A stretch of 5,154 nucleotides of DNA from Deltaproteobacteria bacterium. Its GTDB lineage: Bacteria; Bdellovibrionota_C; UBA2361; SZUA-149; JADYYL01. Within the stretch, counting starts at the first letter, position 1, and every line of letters begins with the position of its first letter. The DNA lies in the NCBI GenBank assembly GCA_020853655.1, contig JADYYL010000384.1:1-5154 (forward strand). Direction: 5' to 3'. The translations under genes and the position numbers were made by a program. The notes beneath the pieces are model-generated. The model was not told where the DNA came from, ran no database searches, and saw only the letters and a list, made by a program, of their open reading frames with translations. This document shows positions 1 through 5,154 of this stretch, piece by piece.

Positions 1-2
1 AG

Positions 3-70
3 CGTGCATTCTTGACCTCTCTCGTTGTGCGATTTCGACAACCGCACGAGATCAGGTTCTGGAATGCACG
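3..70. repeat. Long imperfect hairpin at the left edge
   Basis: Positions 3-11 (CGTGCATTC) are exactly complementary to 62-70. Inside this, 15-18 pairs with 54-57, 20-24 (TCTCG) with 47-51, and 28-31 (TGCG) with 43-46, leaving an 11-nt loop at 32-42 and short internal bulges. The result is one extended imperfect stem. No gene explains it. It may be a REP-type palindrome, a structured RNA segment, or part of an element continuing left of the window. Pairing was found by eye; no folding energy was computed. Confidence 0.45.
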
Positions 71-125
71 TCATTCTTTTTCACTATCTCCGTACCAACA
101 CTCAGCTTTTTCTGGGGAGCCCTCA

Positions 126-192
126 GGGACGGAGCCCAATTATTTTCAAGTGTCTGGAATTGTTGGATTTGAAATTAATTGGGCTCCGTCCC
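126..192. repeat. 24-bp near-perfect inverted repeat
   Basis: Arms 126-149 and 169-192 are complementary at 23 of 24 positions (only 143/175 mismatch), with a 19-nt loop at 150-168. The arms begin with GGGACGGAGCCCAATTA. A further pairing of 81-89 (TCACTATCT) with 193-201 abuts the right arm directly, so 81-201 could fold as two stacked stems with a 36-nt left-side bulge. There is no T-run after either side, so it is a poor intrinsic terminator. The GGGACGGAGCCCAATT core reminds me of repeats found near REP-associated tyrosine transposases, but no transposase is in view. Apart from these hairpins I see nothing in 1-227; open frames there lack coding character. Confidence 0.7.
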
Positions 193-227
193 AGATAGTG
201 AGAGATGACGGCAACGGAAAACGGGGC

Positions 228-259
228 GCGCGTAGTGGTTCGGGTGAACCGCTACGCGC
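228..259 (-). terminator. Terminator-like hairpin after the small secreted-protein gene
   Basis: Arms 228-241 and 246-259 pair at 13 of 14 positions around a 4-nt loop (242-245). The hairpin begins 5 nt beyond the stop codon of the - strand gene at 265-594. Reading the - strand, the stem is followed by GCCCCG and then only four T residues (221-218). The T-tract is therefore weak and offset. It could be an intrinsic terminator or a 3'-end stabilising hairpin. Its position right after a stop codon supports the gene call. Confidence 0.55.
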
Positions 260-264
260 CTGGG

Positions 265-594
265 TTACTTCTTGGGCAGCTCGGCCTTGGTGACGTCGTA
301 GAGCAGCCGGCCGGCGGGGGTGGCCGTGAGCGTCGCGCGATCGCCGCCTTTGAGGTCGCGGAAGATTGCGAGGTTGGCACTTCCGCAGAAGCGCGCTTCC
401 GCTACCTTCGCGTCGCCCTTCATCACCGAGCCGACGACGCACCGCTTTCCTTCGGGGGCGGGGACCTTGCCGGGCGCAACGACCACCGTCAGCACTTGTT
501 CCTTCGCGGCCGGCTTCGATTGCATGGTGGCGGCCGTCGGGCTTGCGATCCCGATGAGCGCGAAAAACACGAACACACCTTTGAAGTACTTCAT
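265..594 (-). CDS. Small secreted protein of unknown function
   Basis: This encodes a 109-residue protein I do not recognise. Residues 1-22 form a signal peptide: MKYFK, then a hydrophobic run VFVFFALIGIA, then SPTAA as a likely signal peptidase I site. There is no lipobox cysteine. The mature part of about 87 residues is alternating and valine-rich, suggesting beta structure, with two cysteines (Cys52, Cys70) that could form a disulfide in the periplasm. The tail is lysine-rich (TKAELPKK). I chose the start at 594 rather than the longer 633 start because AAGGAG sits 6 nt upstream and the signal peptide begins there. A hairpin follows the stop. It is transcribed divergently from the sigma-54 operon and shows no evident functional link to it. 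I am fairly sure it is real; its function is unknown. Confidence 0.75.
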   Translation of the reverse strand: MKYFKGVFVFFALIGIASPTAATMQSKPAAKEQVLTVVVAPGKVPAPEGKRCVVGSVMKGDAKVAEARFCGSANLAIFRDLKGGDRATLTATPAGRLLYDVTKAELPKK

Positions 595-600
595 GGGACT

Positions 601-606
601 CTCCTT
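601..606 (-). promoter_or_regulatory. Ribosome binding site fixing the start at 594
   Basis: The - strand reads AAGGAG, 6 nt before the ATG at 594-592. The in-frame ATG at 633 has no comparable site and would put 13 extra residues ahead of a clean signal peptide. This site therefore decides the start. Confidence 0.8.
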
Positions 607-629
607 AGCGATAACCTGGCTTGTTGCCG

Positions 630-660
630 TCATCGCCGCGGAGCGGTTCCGCGCCGATGA
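630..660 (-). other. Hairpin in the leader of the secreted-protein gene
   Basis: Arms 630-641 (TCATCGCCGCGG) and 649-660 pair at 11 of 12 positions around a 7-nt loop. It lies 36-66 nt upstream of the start codon at 594, so it would sit in the 5' leader if transcription starts further upstream. It could affect mRNA stability or be an operator dyad. No terminator T-run follows on the - strand. Confidence 0.4.
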
Positions 661-1003
661 CAGGTTCTTCGATACCGGATGTGAATGGGAGAGAGAGCTT
701 GGGAAAGGCGAGGCGAAGCTACCTGAGGCAGCAAATTACTTCAATTGAGCCGCGGTTTACGCAGACCCCTCGGCAGAATCCAGCTCGGACTTTAGCTTTT
801 TGCTCTGAAAAATTTTCATGACAAACGCCCAACACCGTCCAATTTTGAACGTCAACGCGGTGGCGCGATCACGTCCGATCCAAGTGTTCGGTGTCGGGAA
901 ATCGTCACTTTCGACCCTCGCTTCATCCCACTGATAGTCGATTTCCATTGTGTTTGCAGGACCGTAGCTCATGGGAGGCCCGGTCGATGCGCATGCCTCA
1001 AAA

Positions 1004-1020
1004 TCGGATTCAGAATCCGA
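1004..1020. promoter_or_regulatory. 17-bp dyad, candidate activator binding site
   Basis: TCGGATT (1004-1010), CAG, AATCCGA (1014-1020) is a perfect 7+7 inverted repeat. Its centre lies about 41 nt upstream of the -24 GG and about 66 nt upstream of the predicted transcription start. Sigma-54 activators with Fis-type HTH domains bind dyads upstream of their promoters, so this is a reasonable enhancer candidate, possibly for the adjacent activator itself. The binding partner is inference. Confidence 0.4.
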
Positions 1021-1051
1021 GGTGACAAAGCTCCGTCATCCCGCCGCGTCC

Positions 1052-1067
1052 TGGTACGCGCTTTGCC
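1052..1067 (+). promoter_or_regulatory. Sigma-54 (-24/-12) promoter
   Basis: TGGTACGCGCTTTGCC has the invariant GG (1053-1054) and GC (1065-1066) separated by exactly 10 nt. It matches the TGGCACG-N4-TTGC consensus except T for C after GG and C for A/T at the end. Transcription would begin near 1078, giving a leader of about 170 nt before the activator gene. The match fits its setting, upstream of an operon of sigma-54 regulators. It implies the operon is itself sigma-54 dependent and needs an activator. Confidence 0.55.
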
Positions 1068-1204
1068 ATGAATCTGACACGGGACAGGACGAATCATACG
1101 AAAGGGTGTCCGGAAGTTTGACTCGCCAGGAGTCCTCTCTCTCGACTGCAGCACAAGGGGACGGGCGCGTTCTCTTGTCCTTTCGAGTGAACAGAGCAGA
1201 CGCA

Positions 1205-1227
1205 GGTTGGATTGGTTGTTGGTTGTT
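1205..1227 (+). repeat. G/T-only tandem repeat tract in the leader
   Basis: TTGGTTG occurs twice in tandem (1212-1218, 1219-1225), preceded by another GGTTG at 1205-1209. The tract ends 7 nt before the AAAGGG ribosome binding site. Apart from one A it contains only G and T, so the RNA would be poor at self-pairing. It may keep the translation start accessible or bind a regulator; it may also be chance. Confidence 0.3.
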
Positions 1228-1234
1228 ATCACTC

Positions 1235-1240
1235 AAAGGG
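1235..1240 (+). promoter_or_regulatory. Ribosome binding site of the first activator
   Basis: AAAGGG lies 6 nt before the ATG at 1247 and supports that start over the upstream in-frame ATG at 971, which would add 92 residues of non-protein-like sequence. Confidence 0.6.
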
Positions 1241-1246
1241 TTTTCC

Positions 1247-2353
1247 ATGCTTGAGCCACTTCAAGAAAGAGACGTCTACGAAGCCCCGGCCCGAGAGCTT
1301 CGCGTGGTGAGCAACACAAGGCACCCGGTGCTGAGCTCGATCGTCACGAGCCACCCGGAGATGACCAAAATCTTCAACACCATGGAGAAGGTTGCCGGAA
1401 CGGCGAGCACCGTTCTCATCCTTGGTGACAGCGGAACTGGAAAGGAACTGATCGCTCGTGCGATTCACGACATGAGCGGCCGCAAAGGCGCTTTCGTACC
1501 CGTGAACTGTGGAGCTATTCCCGACAATCTTCTCGAAAGCGAACTCTTCGGCTACGAAAAGGGCGCGTTCACCGGTGCGGTTACTTCGAAGCCCGGCCGT
1601 TTTGTTCTTGCCGATGGCGGAACAATCTTCCTCGATGAGATCGGGGAGATGAGCCCGCAACTGCAAGTCAAGCTCCTCCGCGTTCTTCAGGAACGCGTTG
1701 TGGAGTCGGTCGGTGGCATCAAGGGCAAGGCCGTCAACGTTCGAGTCATCGCCGCGACGCACAAGAATCTCGCCGAACAGGTGAAGATCGGAGCGTTCCG
1801 TGAAGACCTCTTTTACCGATTACAAGTCGTTCCGCTCCGCCTCCCACGCCTTTCGGAACGGCGCTCCGATCTCTTGCCGCTCTGCGAGCACTTCAGCCGC
1901 AAATGCGCAAAGAACGTCGGCCGTCGACCGCTTCTGTTCAGTAGCGAAGTAATCTCGACGTTTGAGCGATATCCGTGGCCAGGAAACATCCGCGAGCTGG
2001 AGAATCTTATCGAGCGTCTCTCGATCCTCGTCGATAGCGATGCGGTGTATCCGTCAGATCTTCCCGAGAATGTCCTCGCCCCCCAACTTGCAGCGTGCGG
2101 CCCGGTGATGCCGAGCGTGCTGCCGGATGGCGGGCTCGACTTCAACACGGTCATCGAAGAGATCGAAAACTCGCTCATTCGCCAAGCTCTCGAGCGCACT
2201 GGTGGAAACAAGAAGGCGGCCGCGAAGCTGCTCCGCCTCAACCGCACCACGCTCGTCGAGAAGATCAAGAAAAAGGGCCTCCTCGCGACCGATGACGCTC
2301 GACTTGCCGACCTCGACACGGATGACACCTCTGGCGATGGAGCGGCCGAGTAG
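1247..2353 (+). CDS. Sigma-54-dependent activator, FleQ/FlrA-like, no receiver domain
   Basis: This 368-residue bacterial enhancer-binding protein would hydrolyse ATP to open sigma-54 RNA polymerase promoters. A short N-terminus (1-35) leads straight into the AAA+ domain (about 36-270). That domain has Walker A GDSGTGKE (60-67), an intact sigma-54 contact loop GAFTGA (106-111), Walker B IFLDEI (127-132), FREDLFYRL with the arginine finger region (184-192), and sensor II WPGNIREL (244-251). A linker precedes a Fis-type HTH (about 303-345) containing RTTLVEK, a pattern I associate with FleQ/FlrA. Unlike those proteins it has no N-terminal receiver-like domain, so its activity is not set by phosphorylation in cis. 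The acidic tail (350-368) is unusual. It is the first gene of the operon. Family is certain; the flagellar role is inferred from the FlrC-like partner downstream. Confidence 0.9.
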   Translation: MLEPLQERDVYEAPARELRVVSNTRHPVLSSIVTSHPEMTKIFNTMEKVAGTASTVLILGDSGTGKELIARAIHDMSGRKGAFVPVNCGAIPDNLLESELFGYEKGAFTGAVTSKPGRFVLADGGTIFLDEIGEMSPQLQVKLLRVLQERVVESVGGIKGKAVNVRVIAATHKNLAEQVKIGAFREDLFYRLQVVPLRLPRLSERRSDLLPLCEHFSRKCAKNVGRRPLLFSSEVISTFERYPWPGNIRELENLIERLSILVDSDAVYPSDLPENVLAPQLAACGPVMPSVLPDGGLDFNTVIEEIENSLIRQALERTGGNKKAAAKLLRLNRTTLVEKIKKKGLLATDDARLADLDTDDTSGDGAAE

Positions 2354-3339
2354 TGATACAGCCAGTCATAAACATGAACAGCAGTACGAAGCTCGTGATA
2401 GCGGCGACGGCCCTGCTTCTTGCGATGTCCGCCCCCGCCCTTGGCGAAGGGAACGGCTCGTTGATGTCGGTCCGGGATCTCTCCTCTCACGGCGCTCATG
2501 TGGAAGCCCTTTCCACGTATGAAGGAAAGGCGGAGTCCGAAATCACTCTTGCCGATCGACTCGCCGCCGCAAAGAGCGCGTGGGCAATCGGGCTCCCCGA
2601 TCGTGCACGAAAGTATTGGGACGAAGCGCTCAGCGAAGGCAATTTCGTCGGAAGCGAGCGTCAGCGAGAGCTTCTGGCGCGCTCTATTCTTGAGCTCCAG
2701 GAGGAGAACTACGACGAAGCACGCGCGCGAGCAGAACGGGCCGCCGCGGATCTCGACGCTTCTCCCATGCGAGCGCAGTTCTGGCTCGTCGTCGCCGAGG
2801 CTCTCAAGGCCCAGGGCGCCTACAGCCAAGCCGAAGGCTACTATCGCCGCGCCGTGAGTGAAGCGTCGCTCGATGCCAAGAACGAGATGACCTATCTCCT
2901 CGGCGAATGCCAGCTTCGGCTCGGACTGCTCGACGACGCGCGTTACAGCTACACCGCGGTCGAAGCGAGCTCGAAATACTCTGCACAAGCACTCCGCCGC
3001 CTAGCAGAAATCGATCTCTCGCAGCGCAACTACGAAGGTGCGCTGACCTGGATTGCCGAAGGTCGTGACAACAATCCACAAGAGTTCGACGACCCCTGGG
3101 TCGGCTATGCGCGTGTGAGCGCGCTGCTCCAGCTCGAGCGCATGCGTGATGCGGAGCAAGAGCTCGACCAGCTTCGCGTGCGTCACTCTGAGAAGGAACC
3201 CTGGTACATCCTTGCGGAAGGAGAATATCTCGGCCGCGCGGGCGCGCGAGCTCGGCTCGCGAATCCGGCGAATGCGATACCGACTGTTCGAAAGCAGGCT
3301 CAGGCAGAGGTTCGGCGTGGAACATCAGAGCGCTATTGA
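2353..3339 (+). CDS. Exported TPR-repeat protein
   Basis: This 328-residue protein has an N-terminal signal peptide (about 10-29: TKLVIAATALLLAMSAPA, with an APA cleavage site, not a lipoprotein). Tandem helical hairpins typical of tetratricopeptide repeats follow at about 67-96, 107-137, 140-172, 177-206, 211-238 and 248-280. Such repeats bind proteins, so it is probably a periplasmic scaffold or assembly factor; the partner is unknown. Translation likely starts at GTG 2353, which overlaps the preceding TAG by one base, with GGAG 10 nt upstream. ATG 2374 is the alternative; it gives 321 residues and a tidier signal peptide but has no clear ribosome binding site. The last roughly 25 residues (low complexity) overlap the kinase gene. 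Its position between an activator and a kinase gene points to a shared process, probably flagellar assembly. Confidence 0.8.
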   Translation: MIQPVINMNSSTKLVIAATALLLAMSAPALGEGNGSLMSVRDLSSHGAHVEALSTYEGKAESEITLADRLAAAKSAWAIGLPDRARKYWDEALSEGNFVGSERQRELLARSILELQEENYDEARARAERAAADLDASPMRAQFWLVVAEALKAQGAYSQAEGYYRRAVSEASLDAKNEMTYLLGECQLRLGLLDDARYSYTAVEASSKYSAQALRRLAEIDLSQRNYEGALTWIAEGRDNNPQEFDDPWVGYARVSALLQLERMRDAEQELDQLRVRHSEKEPWYILAEGEYLGRAGARARLANPANAIPTVRKQAQAEVRRGTSERY

Positions 3340-4069
3340 TCCGGAACGAACGAAGCGCCTGATCGCCATGGGCGAAATGGCTGCTTCGCTTGCGCACGAG
3401 ATCCGGAACCCGCTCGGCAGCATGGAGCTCTTTTGCTCGTTGCTGAAGAAGGACCTCGGCACCCAGCCGGACCTGCTTTATCTCGCGGAGCAGATCCACA
3501 AGGGGATTCGCACGCTGGATCGAGTGATCGCGAACTCGCTGCAGTTCGTGCGGAACTCGGCGCCGCAGCGAAAGCGAGTGGAGTCCGCACGAGCACTCAT
3601 CGATGAGCTCGTGGAAGACGTGCTACCCCGGGCGCAGTCGCTCGGGGTCAGTATTGAGATTCAGTCGTTGAGTGACGGTGAGATCAATGTCGACGCATTT
3701 CAGATGCGACAGGCGCTGCTCAACATCGTCACGAACGCAGTCGAAGCGGTAGACGAACGGCGGCGACGAGACGGAAGCGGCGCTACCAGCGGCGCGGACG
3801 TGCAGATCGTCAGTCGTGTGGTACCGACCTCGGTTTGGCAGGTGAGCGTTGCTGACAAGGGCGTCGGCATCCATCCAGAGGATGAGTCACGTATCTTTGA
3901 TCCGTTCTTCACGAAGAAAGAACGAGGAACGGGACTGGGATTATCGATCGTGTATTCCGTCGTCGTCGCCCATGGGGGCACCGTTGAAGTTGAGACGGGA
4001 GGCGAGGGAACCAAGTTTGTTGTGTCAGTGCCGGCCGCAAGTGGTCCGGAGGTGCAGGGAGCGCGTTGA
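3272..4069 (+). CDS. Soluble sensor histidine kinase, FlrB/FleS-like
   Basis: This 265-residue kinase would autophosphorylate on a histidine and pass the phosphate to the response regulator encoded next. A basic helix (1-15) leads into the dimerisation/phosphoacceptor domain with the H-box AHEIRNPLG (His42). The catalytic domain follows with the N-box (LLNIVTNAVEA, Asn155), G1 DKGVGI (195-200), F-box IFDPFFTKK (208-216) and G2 GTGLGLSI (219-226). All key residues are present. There is no membrane segment and no PAS or other sensor domain, so it is smaller than FleS/FlrB. The start is uncertain: ATG 3272 overlaps the TPR gene by 68 nt and keeps a helical N-terminus, while GTG 3317 (250 residues) has the better ribosome binding site. 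ATG 3146 is less likely. Overlap with the TPR gene and a 2-nt gap to the regulator indicate translational coupling. Confidence 0.88.
   Translation: MRYRLFESRLRQRFGVEHQSAIDPERTKRLIAMGEMAASLAHEIRNPLGSMELFCSLLKKDLGTQPDLLYLAEQIHKGIRTLDRVIANSLQFVRNSAPQRKRVESARALIDELVEDVLPRAQSLGVSIEIQSLSDGEINVDAFQMRQALLNIVTNAVEAVDERRRRDGSGATSGADVQIVSRVVPTSVWQVSVADKGVGIHPEDESRIFDPFFTKKERGTGLGLSIVYSVVVAHGGTVEVETGGEGTKFVVSVPAASGPEVQGAR
3306..3310 (+). promoter_or_regulatory. Ribosome binding site for an alternative kinase start
   Basis: AGAGG lies 6 nt before GTG 3317, which is in frame with the kinase. The ATG at 3272 has no Shine-Dalgarno-like sequence. Starting at 3317 would cut the overlap with the TPR gene to 23 nt and leave the H-box about 26 residues in. 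Both starts remain possible. Confidence 0.4.
4056..4061 (+). promoter_or_regulatory. Ribosome binding site of the response regulator
   Basis: AGGGAG lies inside the 3' end of the kinase gene, 10 nt before ATG 4072. A second in-frame ATG at 4078 would be 16 nt away, which favours 4072. Confidence 0.55.
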
Positions 4070-4071
4070 TT

Positions 4072-5154
4072 ATGACCATGCAGGAACGGCCACAAGTTCT
4101 CATAGTTGATGACGAGGAGCAGATGCTGCTCGCCATGGAGGCCGTGCTTCGACGTCTCGACGTCGGTGTCACGAAGTGCTCCAGTGGATCACAAGCGTTT
4201 GAGGCCGCAAGTCGAGCAAAGCCCGACCTGATCGTGACCGACATGAAGATGCCGGAGATGACAGGCCTTGAACTGCTCGCAAAAGTGCGAGAGTCCGACC
4301 TTCAGGTTCCCGTCGTGTTGATCACAGCCTACGGCACGATCAATCAAGCCGTTGAAGCGATGCGCAATGGTGCGTTCGACTTCATCACAAAGCCGTTCTC
4401 CGCAGAAGATCTTGAGCGAGTCGTCGGCCGCGCCCTCAAACCGGCGAAACGCACGACCACCACGCTCTCCGCGCCGCGCACTCAGCCGGGCGAACCCAAG
4501 AAGAATAACCTGGCGATCGTGACGGGCCATCCGCAGTTCAAGCAACTGCTTGAGATCGCCGCGACGATCGCACAAAGCGACGCCAGCGTCCTGATCCAAG
4601 GCGAATCCGGAACCGGCAAAGAGCTCATCGCCCGCCTCGTCCATCAGAGCAGTCGACGAGGCAATGGACCGTTTGTCGCCGTGAACTGCGCCGCTCTGCC
4701 CGGTAACCTCCTCGAGAGCGAACTGTTCGGGCACGAGCGCGGATCGTTCACCGGTGCCGTGGGACAGAAGATCGGGAAGTTCGAGCTTGCTCAAGGGGGC
4801 ACGATCCTCCTCGATGAGATCTCCGAGATGGAGCCGGTGCTGCAAGCAAAACTGCTGCGCGTGCTTCAGGAACGAGAGGTCGACCGAGTTGGTGGTGCGC
4901 GTCCGATTCCGATCGATGTCCGCGTTGTCGCCACGACGAACCGCGATATCCGTGATTCCGTGAAAAAGGGAGAGTTCCGCGAGGATCTCTACTACCGACT
5001 GAGCGTTGTGCCGCTCTACATCCCCGCTCTGCGTGAGCGCGGCGATGACATCAAGCTTCTGGCCGAGCACTTCATTCGTCGATACTCCGGCGACCGACCG
5101 AAGAAATACTCTCCGGCGCTGCTTGAACGCCTGACAGAATACTCATGGCCGGGA
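4072..5154 (+). CDS. FlrC/FleR-like sigma-54 response regulator (3' end cut off)
   Basis: The frame is open to the right edge and gives 361 residues of an NtrC-family regulator. The receiver domain (about 7-120) has the acidic pair Asp13/Asp14, phosphoacceptor Asp57 (TDMKMPEM), Thr85 and Lys107 (KPF). A Thr/Pro/Lys-rich linker (about 123-147) joins the AAA+ domain: Walker A GESGTGKE (177-184), sigma-54 loop GSFTGA (224-229; Ser replaces the usual first Ala), Walker B ILLDEI (245-250) and FREDLYYRL (302-310). Sequence stops at YSWPG, just before sensor II and the HTH. The stretch around DEISEM and LQAKLLRVLQEREV closely resembles FlrC as I remember it. It starts 2 nt after the kinase stop, so the two form a cognate pair. 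In flagellar hierarchies this regulator switches on basal body and hook genes; that role here is inferred. Confidence 0.92.
   Translation, partial: MTMQERPQVLIVDDEEQMLLAMEAVLRRLDVGVTKCSSGSQAFEAASRAKPDLIVTDMKMPEMTGLELLAKVRESDLQVPVVLITAYGTINQAVEAMRNGAFDFITKPFSAEDLERVVGRALKPAKRTTTTLSAPRTQPGEPKKNNLAIVTGHPQFKQLLEIAATIAQSDASVLIQGESGTGKELIARLVHQSSRRGNGPFVAVNCAALPGNLLESELFGHERGSFTGAVGQKIGKFELAQGGTILLDEISEMEPVLQAKLLRVLQEREVDRVGGARPIPIDVRVVATTNRDIRDSVKKGEFREDLYYRLSVVPLYIPALRERGDDIKLLAEHFIRRYSGDRPKKYSPALLERLTEYSWPG

Larger units (their letters stand above)
595..1246. other. Divergent intergenic control region, no gene
   Basis: These 652 bases separate the - strand secreted-protein gene from the + strand operon. 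Open frames here, including the 92-codon in-frame extension of the downstream activator from 971, read as low-quality protein and lack start signals. The right part carries a 17-bp dyad, a sigma-54 promoter match and a G/T-rich leader, described separately. The left part (661-970) is comparatively AT-rich around 780-850 and shows no promoter I can defend. A 71-codon - strand frame (972-757) is possible but has no ribosome binding site. Confidence 0.6.

Noticed and set aside
1..264. CRISPR array or tRNA gene in the repeat-rich left edge
   Set aside because: There are no regularly spaced direct repeats and no cloverleaf or TpsiC-like sequence; only inverted repeats are present.
205..748. Long + strand frames (205-660 and 320-748) across the secreted-protein gene
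   Set aside because: They are antisense to a gene with signal peptide, ribosome binding site and trailer hairpin, and their translations are Arg/His/Ala-rich shadows.
757..972. 71-codon - strand frame between the divergent genes
   Set aside because: The protein sequence is not absurd, but there is no Shine-Dalgarno before 972 or before the internal ATG at 948, and third-position GC by hand count is about 59 percent, near background. It could be a small gene or relic; homologues would be needed.
971..1246. 92-codon in-frame N-terminal extension of the first activator
   Set aside because: It has no ribosome binding site at 971 and unprotein-like composition, and it overlaps the dyad and sigma-54 promoter. 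The 1247 ATG has AAAGGG at 6 nt and starts a normal bacterial enhancer-binding protein.
1813..2988. 391-codon - strand frame opposite the activator and TPR genes
   Set aside because: It is antisense to two genes with clear domains; the translation is Arg/Ser-rich with no motif, as expected of a GC-rich shadow frame.
2353..4069. TPR protein and kinase as one protein split by a frameshift
   Set aside because: The TPR protein has a signal peptide and no membrane anchor, whereas the kinase must be cytoplasmic; each frame has its own plausible start and stop. Overlapping coupled genes explain the arrangement better.
4189..5070. 293-codon - strand frame opposite the response regulator
   Set aside because: It lies opposite the receiver and AAA+ domains with all catalytic motifs on the + strand, so it is a shadow.

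Overview
The window looks like a chromosomal segment of a moderately GC-rich Gram-negative bacterium. It carries most of a flagellar-type sigma-54 regulatory operon on the + strand. The nearest families I can name from memory are FleQ/FlrA, FleS/FlrB and FleR/FlrC of polar-flagellated Proteobacteria. The stripped-down architecture (no receiver on the first activator, no sensor domain on the kinase, a secreted TPR protein between them) suggests a deltaproteobacterial or related lineage rather than Vibrio or Pseudomonas. The taxon is inference only.

Layout. Positions 1-264 hold no convincing gene but are rich in inverted repeats: an imperfect hairpin (3-70), a near-perfect 24-bp inverted repeat (126-149 / 169-192) flanked by a second pairing (81-89 / 193-201), and a terminator-like hairpin (228-259). 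Positions 265-594 on the - strand encode a small secreted protein of unknown function with two cysteines. Positions 595-1246 are non-coding and hold the divergent control region. It contains a 17-bp dyad (1004-1020) just upstream of a good -24/-12 sigma-54 promoter match (1052-1067), followed by a leader of about 170 nt.

From 1247 to the right edge there are four tightly packed + strand genes: (1) a sigma-54 activator (AAA+ plus Fis-type HTH, no receiver) with FleQ/FlrA-like signatures; (2) an exported TPR-repeat protein whose start touches the first gene's stop codon; (3) a soluble histidine kinase that overlaps the TPR gene; (4) an FlrC-like response regulator (receiver plus AAA+) that starts 2 nt after the kinase stop and runs off the right edge before its DNA-binding domain. 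Overlaps and tiny gaps indicate one operon.

Working model (inference): sigma-54 RNA polymerase plus an activator turns on the operon at 1052-1067. The kinase phosphorylates Asp57 of the FlrC-like regulator, which then activates later sigma-54 promoters, probably for flagellar basal body and hook genes. The first activator may control its own promoter through the dyad. The role of the exported TPR protein is unknown. It is the least expected member of the operon.
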